Part shown: positions 1 to 10,600 of the stretch, one piece after another | How positions within the stretch are numbered: the stretch's first letter is position 1 | Layout: the number at the start of each line of letters is the position of its first letter | From: Larix kaempferi | Taxonomy: Eukaryota; Streptophyta; Pinopsida; Pinales; Pinaceae | DNA length: 64,000 nucleotides | Assembly: GCA_027924585.1 (NCBI GenBank) | Contig: BSBM01000440.1 | Span: 15,655,501 to 15,719,500, forward strand | Direction of reading: 5' to 3' | Notes under the pieces: generated by a model | The model's database searches: none | What the model was told of the DNA's origin: nothing | Seen by the model: only the letters and a program-made list of their open reading frames with translations | Program-made: the position numbers and the translations under genes

Positions 1-821
1 AACCAATCTCCCTCCTTCTCTCTCCCTCTAATTCCTTAAAACCCAATATCTCTCTCTTTATCTATCTAAACCCCTAACCCCCAATCTCTCTCTCTCTCTC
101 GCTAAAAACCCATACCCCAATATCTCTCTCTCTCTAAACCCTTAAGCTCCAACATCTCTCTCTCTAAACCACTAACAACCAATTTTTCACTCTCTCTCTA
201 AAATCCTAACCTCCAATCTCTCCAATATCTCTCTCTATCTCTAAACCCCTAACCTCCACTCTCTCTCTATCTCTCACTCTCCCTCTCTAAACCCTTAACC
301 CAATCTCTCTCTCTCTCTCTATACTTGTAACCCCTAATCTCTCTCTCTCTCTCTCTCTCTCAAAAACCCTAAACCCCAATCTCTCTCTCTCTCTCTCCCT
401 AGACACCGAACCAACAATCTTCACTTTCCGTCTCTCCCTCTAAAATCCTAATATCTAGTCTCTCTCTCTCTCTAAATTCCTAACCACCAATCTCTCTCTC
501 TCTCTAAACCATTAAGCACCAATCTCTTCTCTCTCTAAAACCCTTACCACCAATCTCTCTCTTTCTCCCCCCCTCTTCCTCTAAACCCCTAAGCTCTAGT
601 CTCCCTCTGTCTCTCCAAATCCCCCAATCTCAATCTTTCTATCTCTTTCTCTAAACCCATAATGTCTATTCTCTCTCTCTAAACCCCTAACCCTCTCTCT
701 CTCTCTCTAAACCATAACCCCAATATATCTCTCTTTCTAGCTAAAACCATAACCATCATTCTCTCTCCTTCTATTTCTCTCTCTAAACCATCTACCCACA
801 ATATCACCTTATACCCCTAAC

Positions 822-906
<85 letters not shown>

Positions 907-1447
907 CACCAATCTCTCTCTATAAACCCCTAACCTTGAATCTTTCTCTATCTCTCACTCTCTCCCTCTCTCTAAACCACTAAGCCCCAATATATATCTC
1001 TCTAAACCCCTAACCACCAATCTCAAACTCTCTAAAAACCTACTCTTCAATATATCTCTCTCTAAACCCCCAACCACTAATATCTCTCTTTCTATCTCTC
1101 TCTCTAAACTCCTAACTTTTAATATCTCTCTCTCTCTCTTAACCTCTATCATCCAATCTCTCTCTCTCTCTCTCTCTAGACCTCAAACCCCCAATCTCTC
1201 ACTTTCTTCCTCTCAAAAATACTGACCTCTAGTCTCTCTCTATCTCTCTATCCCTCTCTCTCCCTCCCTCTATCTCTCTCATTCTCTAAACACCTAACCA
1301 CCAATTTCTCTCTCCTTCCCTCTAAACCACAAAGCTCCAATCTCTCTCTCTCTCTCTAAGCCCCTAACCACCAATCTCTCCCTTTCTCTCCCTCTTTTTC
1401 TCTAAACCAATAACCTCCATTCTCTCTCTCTAAACCTGTAACCCTCG

Positions 1448-1486
<39 letters not shown>

Positions 1487-1827
1487 TACACCTATAACCT
1501 CCAATCTCTCTTTCTCTCTCTGAATGCCCAACCCCCGTTTTCTCTCTTGAAACACTTAACTCCCAATCTCTTTTTCTCTCTCTGAACGTCTAACCCCCAT
1601 TTTCTCTCTCTAAACACTTGATCCCTATTATCTTAATGTTTCTCCCGAAACCCATAACCATCAATTTCTTTCCCTCTCACTCTCTTTATTTAATCCCCTA
1701 ACCCCCAATTCCCCCCCTCTCTTTGTCTCTCTCTCTAAGCCCCCAACCTCCAATCTCTCTCTCTCTCTCTCTCTCTAAACCTCTAATCCCCAATCTCTAT
1801 CTCACTAAACCCACAACCTCCAATATT

Positions 1828-1860
<33 letters not shown>

Positions 1861-1875
1861 GACTATCTCTCTAAA
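1..1875. repeat. CT-rich array with degenerate telomere-like spacers
   Basis: Short (CT)n tracts alternate with spacers of the form TAAACCCCTAACCACCAAT, giving an irregular period of roughly 30-45 bases over almost 1.9 kb. The spacers resemble the plant telomere unit CCCTAAA (an exact CCCTAAACCCC occurs near 366-376) but are mostly degenerate. There is no credible gene. It is best read as an interstitial telomere-like or pericentromeric minisatellite; chromosomal position cannot be told from the window. Confidence 0.85.
821..903. repeat. Compound (CT)n-(AT)n microsatellite
   Basis: An unbroken (CT)n run passes directly into an (AT)n run inside the larger CT array. It is a simple sequence repeat and probably length-polymorphic. 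Confidence 0.95.
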
Positions 1876-2420
1876 CTGGCTATGGGTTATAGGTTTTAAG
1901 GGTTGGGTGTTTGATTGTAGAGTTTAGGGTTGATGAGAATTAGAGGTTATAAGGGTTAGGGGTTAAGTTTTATTTGACTAGACACTTTAGAGGTTAGGAT
2001 TAGGTGCTTAGGATTATAGGGGTTAAGGGATATTTAAGTGTTATGGAATGTGGGATATATCATTATGTGTTATGATTTAGGAGTTTTAGGGGCTATACTA
2101 GTTTAGGATTATAGTGGGCCAAGAGTTATAATGGTTAGTTGTACTAGGGACTAGGGATTGAAATGGCTAGGGACTAATGGTCAAGGGTTTGGGGATTGAG
2201 ATATAGGGGTCATGGATTTATGATTATAAGGATGGAGATTTATATGTACACGAGGATAATGCAAGTTAGTGATTTTGTGTAATAAGATATACATATTATA
2301 AGATTTGTGGGTTATAAGGGTTACTAGATAGGGATTATGATGATTAGGGGTTATAGGGTATATTGGTGTAAGGGTTAGATGTCAATGGTTATAGGCTTTA
2401 TATTCCTATTATCATTAGTA
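1876..2420. repeat. G-rich telomere-like stretch, opposite strand bias
   Basis: Immediately after the CT array the composition flips: the plus strand now carries GGGTTA, GGGGTTAAG and TTTAGGGTT-like words (for example near 1915-1960), the complement of the upstream spacers but without the CT tracts. Degeneracy is high. The strand switch at about 1,870-1,880 suggests two telomere-like blocks arranged head to head. Confidence 0.65.
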
Positions 2421-2699
2421 TCACTGCTCATAATAGAGGATATGCTTGAGAGGTCATGTGTAGTGGACTAAGGCGTTTTTCTTGAACTTGGATGATTACA
2501 TTCTTATTTCAGGGATTAAAGCCAAGGTTCCATCCCTCAACCATGTATAGGGCCCAAACACCCATACCTAGAATCTAAGACATTAAAATGGCCACACCCA
2601 TATTCATACTTGGAATCAAGGCTAGCCTTTGGAAATCCTATGTCATGGATTTAGGTGTTATTCATGGAAATGGATGATTAAATCTCCTAAACCTTGTGG
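2421..2699. other. Unassigned spacer
   Basis: No reading frame, repeat or RNA signature that I can support between the G-rich stretch and the purine-rich block. Confidence 0.5.
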
Positions 2700-2835
2700 T
2701 TAAGGAGAGAAGAGAGGGGTGAGGGAGGGACGAGGCATTGGGAAGAGTGGAAGAGAGTGCGGAGATTGTGTGGATAGGTAGAGAGGGGGGTAGGGTTATA
2801 GAGAGGGAGGGGGGGGTTTAGGGAGAGATAGAAAA
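2700..2835. repeat. Purine-rich (GA)n-like block
   Basis: Strongly purine-biased plus strand made of GAGAGGGG-like words with TTTAGGGAGAGATAG and GTAGGGTTATAGAGAGG. It is the complement of the CT/CCCTAAA array at 1-1875, so it looks like a separate, inverted piece of the same repeat family. Confidence 0.6.
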
Positions 2836-2852
2836 AATGAAGGTGTCAAAAT

Positions 2853-2977
2853 AAATGCGTGCACGCAGCAACACGTGCGCCACATATCTACATGTGCATG
2901 CATCTATGCGTGCACGCATCTACACGCACATGCATCTATGCATGTGCACTAGTACACGTGCGTGCATTTACGCACAT
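2853..2977. repeat. Alternating purine-pyrimidine tract (possible Z-DNA)
   Basis: About 120 bases dominated by GTGCACGCAT, ACACGTGCG and CATGTGCATG words, i.e. near-perfect purine/pyrimidine alternation with many self-complementary hexamers and a loose ~24-30-base repeat around GTGCACGCATCTA. Such tracts favour left-handed DNA or cruciforms. An apparent 123-residue reading frame across it is a by-product of the repeat. Confidence 0.65.
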
Positions 2978-4262
2978 GTGTGTTTAGATTCAAATTTTTT
3001 TTGGTGCCCTTGCAGGTTTGGTACTAGTTGCGGATTGCCAAACCTTGAGGCTCAGTCTGAGTTACGACAAAGCACACCGATTTCTATAACTTCATGTTTT
3101 TCACGCTTAGTTCTACATATGCTCCACTTGTACAATACTGATGAAATTTCACACACTTGTCAAGCTCTGTGTGTAGATTCTAACTATATATTTTTGAATA
3201 GATCTATTATTGTTTTTTATTTTTAATTCATTTTTAACTGCACTCTTGTCAAATTTGTAAAAAAACATAGGTCCTTTATTTGGGCTATAACTTTTGATTG
3301 GATTACATATTTTGAAAATAGAAAATAACTGACACAAGAGTACAAGAATACCTACAAGCTAAAAAAAAAGTTGATTGATTATGTTAAGTCCATGATATGG
3401 TGGACCAACGCTCGACCATGTCGTTTTATGGCTTCACTGAATTTCGTAATTTAAAAAAATATAAAATTAACTTTTTAAATTTTGGAAAAATAGCCCTGCA
3501 CAAGATTTGTTTGTTTCCTACGCCTCTACATATTTTTTCCTCATAATTTAACAATTTACATAACAAACCGGTGGACCAACGTGAACATATGCATTATGTT
3601 TTAGAGAAAAAATAACATACCAATCTTAAAATAATGACATTTTGGGGTGGTTATACCACTTTTCCATAAATAAAAGTTATATATTCCGGAAGGTGATCCG
3701 ATTTTCTACGTTTCATCTTCTTACACCTAATTCTAAAAATTTTTGTAGGTACCTCTAATAATTCATTTTAATGATCAGATTTCTATTTTTCCAACATGCC
3801 ATTGCAACTAACGCATCATAAGTGGGTATCATTACCTTGCACCAGCCCTCATGATCCCTTGTGCTTATGAGTGGCTTATGATCTTGATAGTTGCGAAGGA
3901 TTCATGCAACTTTCCCAAAACACTACCCTCAAAGTAGTAATTGGAGGCATGTTCTCCACCCCCTTCTAGCATAGTTGTTTTTGGCTCGAAGTTATTAAGA
4001 AATTTACATTATGAATGACTATTTTTATCACATTAACTCAAGCTCCATTACCTTGAATATTTTGATGGTCTCCTTATATTTAGCCCTAATGTTGGTTTGT
4101 AAAACATGGATTCCATAGTCACCCTTCTGAAAATGACACCATCATCTACTTTTGTATAAGTTACACAACAAAAATGGCTTAGTTTTACAAGCGAGATAGT
4201 TTGCTTTGATCCTTTGGAGCTTAAAAAAATTACAAGTTAAAGCATAAAGTAGAGATTAATGT
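2978..4262. other. Unassigned AT-rich spacer
   Basis: No gene, RNA or mobile-element signature that I can support. Short reading frames here have no recognisable domain. Confidence 0.5.
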
Positions 4263-4264
4263 AT

Positions 4265-4535
4265 ATCAATAAAAAAGACACTATCTCGATAGTAAAAATG
4301 ATTTAAAAAAATAATTAGTATTATAACCCAATAATAAAAAAGACACTATTCCAATAATAAAAATGATTAAAAAAATAATTATTATTATAACCCAATAATA
4401 AAAAAGAGAGACACTATCCCAATAGTAAAAATGATTTAAAAAATAATAATTATTATAACCCAATAATAAAAGAGAGACTATCCCAATAATAAAAATGATT
4501 TAAAAAAATAATTATTATTATAACCCAATAATTAA
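4265..4535. repeat. Four ~65-bp AT-rich tandem repeats
   Basis: Four successive copies share AATAATAAAAAAGACACTAT, then CCAATAATAAAAATGATT, then TTATTATAACCCA. Units vary between about 63 and 68 bases because of small insertions (GAGA) and A-run changes. It lies just upstream of the first LINE. A 60-residue minus-strand frame here is only the repeat read through. Confidence 0.9.
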
Positions 4536-4920
4536 AAAAACACTCTCTAGAAATTAGAAGTTTCTAATGGCCTCGATAGGGTTTCGCTCTATGCTACTGC
4601 AAAAGGGGGCTGAGAATGGGTATTGAAGAAGTGTTTTTTGATCATTCAACAACTTGGAGTCAAGCTGGTTCGCTTTGAACTAGCCCAGTACCATCCAAGT
4701 ATAAAAAAACTAGGAACCGAAGCATACGTTGATGCTTAAGAAGTGCTTTCTTTGGCTCTTTTTTTCTCAGTTGCTTCTGGGTTTGCGGCGCCGTTATGTT
4801 GGGTGGTAGTTCTAGATATTTTGTTTGGATATGGATTTGTCCTGTGTTATCTAGTTATCATTTTATTTGTATTTTTAGGGGAGCAGGATTTTTTTAGCCT
4901 TTTTGGAAGTCCTTTTTTGA

Positions 4921-6558
4921 GTGGGATCCAGGTGTCTTTTTCCTTTTCTGCAGGAGTACAAGTGTAGGTTTTTTTTGGACAAAGACGGGATTGACCGGTT
5001 TAAGGGTTTTTATGGCTACCCTTATCGAACCGGGTTTGTCTTCTTCACTATTTCTGTGGTTTTCTGGGCATGGTCCGGAGGTTTTTCTCCCTTGGCTAGT
5101 GCTACTGGACAGAAGAACCATAACTTATATGGGGTGAGAGCTAAAAATAGGAGACAGCTGAAGAATTTTAAAGCACGGGAGCACCTTGATAGATATGTGA
5201 TTGCTGAGGATAGTAACCTGGACAGGATTGAAATGCTAGCAGGACATGCCCTTGTTGAGAGACTGGAATTCACATCTGGTACAAAGTCTGAGATAATTGA
5301 ATGGGTGAGGAAGCATTGGCTCCCTGTGACGGGAATGACTCCCAGGATAAATCTGCTGATGAATGGATGGATTTTATTTGTTTTCTAGGATGCTTCATTC
5401 TTGCCTCAGATTTTGGCTGGAACCTGGTTGTTCAAGGAAGGGTCCTTATTCTTAAAATGATGGCACCTTTCCTTTGATCCTCTCTCTGAGAAGCAGGGAG
5501 TGCAACATCTCTCGATGTTGATTCCCGGACTCCCTATTGAAATCTGGACAGAAGAGGTGATAGTTGGCTTGGAAAATGTTGTTGGAAAGTTTATTAGGTT
5601 AGATAAACAAAGCTTGTTTGGCATGGACAGGCGTTATGCTAAGGTCATGGTGGAATTTGAGGTGGGTTTAGGGCTTCCTACAGAAGTCGAGATTGTATGG
5701 GGAAAGAGAATTTGGAAACAACGCCTGGATGTTTTTAGAATACCCTTTCAATGCTTCTCTTGTCGGGCTACGGGACATGTTTAGGTCAAATGACTGCTAT
5801 TAAGGGATCGACAAACATATGATACTCCGGATTTCTCTTCTCCAGCACATTATGGTACTCTTCCGTTGTCTTCATGTTTGGGTAAGTGTAAATCTATCCC
5901 TGAATCTATTTATACGAATGTATCTAAAGATGAAATTGAGTTTGCGGAGTTTATGGAGAAGGATTTGGATTGTCGTATTGCAAATGGAGATGTTATTCTG
6001 CGTCATGGGCTAGTTTCCCCTTCTTTAGTTAACCATCCTGTTACTGCTGAGATTAAGGAAGGGGGAAAATCTTCTGTATCCTGTAATTTGACTTTTGAAT
6101 TGGATAGGTTGTATTTTGGGGGGGACTCCTGGGTTGTATGCCCTACGGCTTCTAATATGGCATCTGAGCAAATTATGATTGACATACAACAACCTTTACC
6201 TGTGGATGTAGCTTCTCCTAGGAAGTTGGCTTCCCTCCTGAATGGACCTGTTAATAGTGTAGATGCTGGAATCTTAGAAGAATTTGGGTATGTTGTTGAG
6301 GGTGTTACTAAAACCCTAACTCCTCTCCCCTCTTTCTAGAAAAAAACTAACCCTGAGTCGGATGCAATTCCTATCCACTCAGTAAAGTTTCAGAATGTAA
6401 CAATTCGGCGGGGGATGAAAAAGAAGGAAGGGAAAAAGGTTAATAGCCATGTTGAGAACTCCTATTTGTCGGTTTCTAATAGAATGGAGTTGAATGAGGG
6501 GGTTTGTTCTGCTGATGAGGGCCTTAGAGCAAGGAATCCCTGTTCTTCGGGTTCTTAA
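4921..6558 (+). pseudogene. LINE copy 1 ORF1 remnant (DUF4283 + CCHC)
   Basis: ORF1 proteins of plant L1 elements bind the element RNA and help form the RNP. One frame runs from about 4,921 to the TAA at 6,556-6,558. It is interrupted by stops at 5,386, 5,458, 5,782, 5,791 and 6,337 but shows no frameshift. Landmarks shared with copy 2: NLDRIEML (~5,218), FKEGSL, the DUF4283-like end, and a knuckle CFSCRATGH (~5,755) whose last Cys codon has become the TGA at 5,791. One stop sits where copy 2 has Gln (CAG to TAG), as expected of decay by C-to-T change. The C-terminus keeps the motif KFQNVTIRR found in copy 2. The real start codon is unclear; homology begins near 5,130. Confidence 0.85.
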
Positions 6559-6560
6559 TG
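6556..6560 (+). promoter_or_regulatory. TAATG stop-start overlap, LINE copy 1
   Basis: The TAA ending the ORF1 frame and the ATG opening ORF2 share one base. I checked that the ORF1 frame reaches this TAA with no frame change after the last internal stop. The same five bases join the ORFs of copy 2. UAAUG is the known termination-reinitiation signal of the silkworm LINE SART1; use in this family is inferred. Confidence 0.7.
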
Positions 6561-9500
6561 TCCTTTTTGTCTTTGAATGCGCGAGGGTTGGGGAAGGCTT
6601 TGCGGGTTAAGGCCTTATCCAACCTTTTTTCTACTATTTTCCCGGGGGTTATTTTAATTCAAGAAACGATGTGTTCTAGTTCTAATGCCATTTCGAAGTT
6701 GGGGGGTTTGTTTCCTGAGTGGGAGGTCTCAGCCAATTTCTCTTCTGGGTTATCGGGGGGTTTGGCTGTGGCCTGGAATCTTGATTTTTATTCCTTTAAG
6801 GTGTTTAATTCCCCGTGGGGCATTATATTGGATGGTTTATGTATTGGTTTAAAACTTAAATTATCTATTCTTAATAGCTATGCTCCTTACAAAGAGAGAC
6901 GAAGTTTTTGGGAGGCCCTTAATCTCTCTGGTATCCTAAGGATTGATAATTTGATTATTGCAAGTGACCTTAATTTCACTAGGTCGACTTCTGAAATTTG
7001 GGGTTCAGTGTCCAGGTTGGATTCTTTGTCTGAGTTTTTTTTTTTTACTTTCTTACTGAGAATGATTTAGTGGATGTGGTTCCGGCTAAGTTACTTCCAA
7101 CTTGGACGAATGGCATAAGTGCTCGTGATGGGGTCCATAAAAGACTCGACCGGTTCTTGGTAAAAAATTCACTTCTTGGTTTCTTTCAAAAATTTCGTTC
7201 ATGGGTGCATGAGGTGAAGTTGTCGGATCATTGGCCAACTGTACTTCATCTAGATGATTATGGTCAGAAGGTTCATTACCCATTTAAGTTCAATAGTTTT
7301 TGGCTCCTATATAAGGACTTCTGTGACATGGTTTGGAATTTCCGGCACAATGCTGATATTGAATTCAGTAATCCTTTGGATTATTTCTTCCTGAAAATGA
7401 GGAAACTCAAAGAATATGTGATAGAGTGGATTAAGAGGTGGAAAGCAGATGATGTTGCCGAATTGAAGTCTTTGGAGAAACTTATCCAGCATATTCATTC
7501 TGAAATTTTTTTTGGTACTCTTAGCAGTGATGGGTTTGAAGCTTTGAAAAAATTTGAATGAAAAAGGGAGGAATTGCTTCATTAGGAGGAGATGGAATGG
7601 AGATTAAAAATTCGGGCAGTGTGGATTGCTCATGGTGATATGAATTCTAAATTCTTTCACTCTTTTGCCTCTACAAGAAGGAATCTGAATTCCTAATGGG
7701 AAATTAGGGATGAAGTAGGTAATTCAGTATTTGGATTATACTCCTTGAAGTCTGAGGTGGTCAACTTCTTTGAGAACATTTATAAGGATGATGGTGAATG
7801 TGATTTACTTGATCAAATCAGGTTAGCTTGACTTTATCCTCGTTACTTTGATGATCAGGAAGCTGGGGAGTTGGGAAAGGAAGTCTCTCTTGATGAGATT
7901 GAACATACGCTGAAGGATTTTACCAAAGAGAAGAGTCCTAGCCCTGATGGTTGGCCGGTTGAAGTGTACTTACATTTCTTTGATATTATGGGAAAGGACA
8001 TTCAAGAGATGATTGAGTTTACTAGACTTAATGGATTTATCTCTGGAGCTCTCAATTCTACTTTCATTACTTTAATCCGTAAAAGTAATAAGCCTGCATC
8101 GTTTGGAGAATTCCGGCCTATTGCTTTGTGCAATCTAGCTTATAAAATCATCTCTAAAATTATTGCACAATGTCTGAAAGCTGCTCTCTTAGCCCATATA
8201 ACAGCAGAACAATTTGGCTTTTTGCAAAACAGGAAAATTCATGATGTTATTGGGGTTACTCGGGAACTTCTGCATTCCATGAATTCTAGAAATATGAAGG
8301 CTCTCGTTCTTAAGATGGATTTAGAAAAGGCATATGATCGAGTTAAGTGGTCATTTCTCGGATTGGTTTTGATACAAATCGGCATTCCTCCTTTAGTCTT
8401 AAACTAGATTATGGCCTATGTCTCTTCCATAAATATTGTGGTCCTGGTAAATGGAACACCCTTGGATTTTTTTTAATGTTCAAAAGGGATTCGACAGGGA
8501 TGTCCATTGTCTCCCTTACTATTTTTACTGATCATTGATGGTCTGAGCAGGCTTGTGAATGAGGCAAAGGAAATGGGATTGATTAAGGGAATCAAGATGG
8601 ATCGAAATTGTTATTTGTCTCACCTCCTATTTGTGGATGATGTGCTTCTAGCGAGGATTGATTCTGTTGCTGAATGGAAAACTTACTGCAATATAATTAA
8701 GTTTTTTTGTAAGGTATCAGGTATGAAGGTAAGCTTATCAAAGTCCAGGTTTTACCATTACAATGGGGAAGATTCTAGAAGAAAGGAAATTGAAGTGTTT
8801 ATGCCATATAAATGTTATAGTATTGAGGAAGGTTTCGAATATTTAGGTTTTTTCGTAAAGCCTAATAACTACCTTATTAATGATTGGAGATGGTTAATTC
8901 GGAGGGTTGAAAGATGCATCGATCATTGGTCATATCGTCTCCTTTCTATTGGAGGAAGACTCATCTTAGTGAAAGCTGTATTATCGGTCATTCCTGTATA
9001 CTGGTTATCACTTCTTGAAGTCCCGACTTTTATAATAAATGCTCTGAGAAAACTTTTTTTTTAATTTTTTGTGGTTTGGCTGTACTACTCGGTCAAAGCT
9101 AGTTAAGGAGAAATGGGAGGATTTATCTCGTCCTGAAAAATTTGGAGGTTGGGGATTAAAATATTTAAAGACTTTCAGCATGTCTTTAAGTCTTAAAAGT
9201 CTTTGGCGCGGTTTATTTGGAGATACTTTGTGGACTAAAGTATTGCAGGTGAAGTATATCAAGTCTGATATGATCAGTTGGATGAGGAAGCTAGAGAAAA
9301 CCAGAAGGAAAATGTCTCCAATTTGGAGAGGTTTTTTAAAGTTTATGAATGGATTGCCAGGGATGTTTGTTGGCAAGTTGGTTTTGGAGAAAAAATCTTG
9401 ATAGGGGTGGATCCTATCCTTGGTCTAGATGGATCCTACTCACTGTCTGATAGATTGTTTTCCTTCCTTAATTGCATCGGGTATGGTACTTTGGATAGAA

Positions 9501-10600
9501 TTCAAAAAAGGGATAACAATATTTTTATTGGAATCTATTGGCTAAATGCCTTGGATCTAGGACTTACAGGTAGTTTGGCTCAGGAGTGGGATTGTTTTAT
9601 CAGAGCTTTAAATTCGGTGGGGGTTTCTTTATCTGTTGAAAGAGATGAGATTGTGTGGTCTGGAAACCCAAAGGATGGTACTGTTTCGGCAAGGATAGCA
9701 TATGATAGAATGATCCAAGACAGATGTATTCTACCACAACATTGGTGGTATAAAAAAATATGGAAATGGCCAATTCCATTAAAAATCAATTGCTTTTTAT
9801 GGCATGTTCTTAATGGGAGTCTTAAGACTTGGGATATTGTGATGAGACGGGGATGGAGTGGTCCGAATTGGTGCTGCCTATGTAAACAGAGTTCTGAGTC
9901 AATCATCCATCTTTTTGTGGAATGCAGTTTTATGCAAGAGCTCAGAATTAAAAATTGATCTGTCCTGGAATGGTGATGATTTTGGTTTTTTCCTTCTTAA
10001 CTGGTTTCAGAATGGGAATAATCCTCTTTTCCTGCCTATTTTTGTTTCCTGGGAAATATGGTATATTTGGAACTGTGTTTTGTTTCAAGATAAAGTTCCT
10101 GCAGCCGATTCTTGTGTATTGACTGTTTTAAAGTTGCTTCAGTTATATCAGGTAGAAGAAGGCCCGAGATGTGAAGATAGGATCAACCACTTCTCTTTCA
10201 TTGTTACACAACCGGTTTTGTTCTTTGATGGTGCTGCACAAAATGGTTTTTGTGTGGCAGAAGGGGTTATCTACTTGAATGATGAGCATTATTATACCTT
10301 ACATCTTAATGGTGGTACAGGGATGAATATGAAATCTGAATTATTGGCTTTGTGGTGTGTTCTGAAAGTGGCGAATATCTTTGGATTAGTTAAGCTAAAG
10401 GTTTTTGGGGACTCTCGTGTGATCATAAAATGGGCGGCTAATGATTTCAGTCTTAATGTCACAGCACTTCGGCATTGGTGTCAACGCACTAGACATGAGA
10501 TATCCAGACATGCAATCATTTCTTTTGATCACATCTATAGGGAGCATAACTCTTTAGCTACAGTCTAGATGGTCAGATAGATTTGTGGGTCGTAAGGCTA
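6558..10600 (+). pseudogene. LINE copy 1 ORF2 remnant (EN-RT-zf-RVT-RNase H)
   Basis: ORF2 would nick the target, reverse-transcribe the RNA and degrade the template. The N-terminal endonuclease (SLNARGLGKA, LIQETM, SDLNFTR) is followed by RT: FRPIALCNLAYKII (~8,115), KMDLEKAYDRV, GIRQGCPLSPLLF and the catalytic FVDDVLLA (~8,630). A zf-RVT knuckle (CCLCKQ...HLFVEC) lies near 9,870-9,925 and RNase H carries FFDGAA, KSELLALW and FGDSRV. The frame changes at about 7,040 and 9,055, both at long T runs, and again in the thumb (about 9,300) and after the zf-RVT (about 9,930). In-frame stops lie at 7,559, 8,405 and 8,477 and elsewhere. It is clearly inactive. Confidence 0.9.

Larger units (their letters stand above)
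4743..10600 (+). mobile_element. LINE copy 1 (plant L1 clade), decayed and 3'-truncated
   Basis: A non-LTR retrotransposon with ORF1 (DUF4283-like region and CCHC knuckle) followed by ORF2 (endonuclease, reverse transcriptase, zf-RVT, RNase H). The 5' boundary is uncertain: sequence upstream of about 4,921 is open but has no known domain. The 3' end is lost; similarity to the ORF2 tail of copy 2 continues a few codons past the RNase H (an SLDG-like word near 10,562-10,575) and then gives way to ORF1 sequence of copy 2. Many stops and at least three frame changes show it is inactive. Confidence 0.9.

Noticed and set aside
955-1152. Minus-strand 65-codon frame in the CT array
   Set aside because: Only the tandem repeat translated; composition is Arg/Glu/Leu periodic.
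2855-3226. 123-codon frame over the alternating purine-pyrimidine tract
   Set aside because: The first third is repeat-derived (His/Met/Cys/Ala periodic) and the rest has no domain.
10585-10587. GTG as start of LINE copy 2 ORF1
   Set aside because: Not a plausible plant start; the frame is open upstream to 10,558 and homology shows a 5' truncation.
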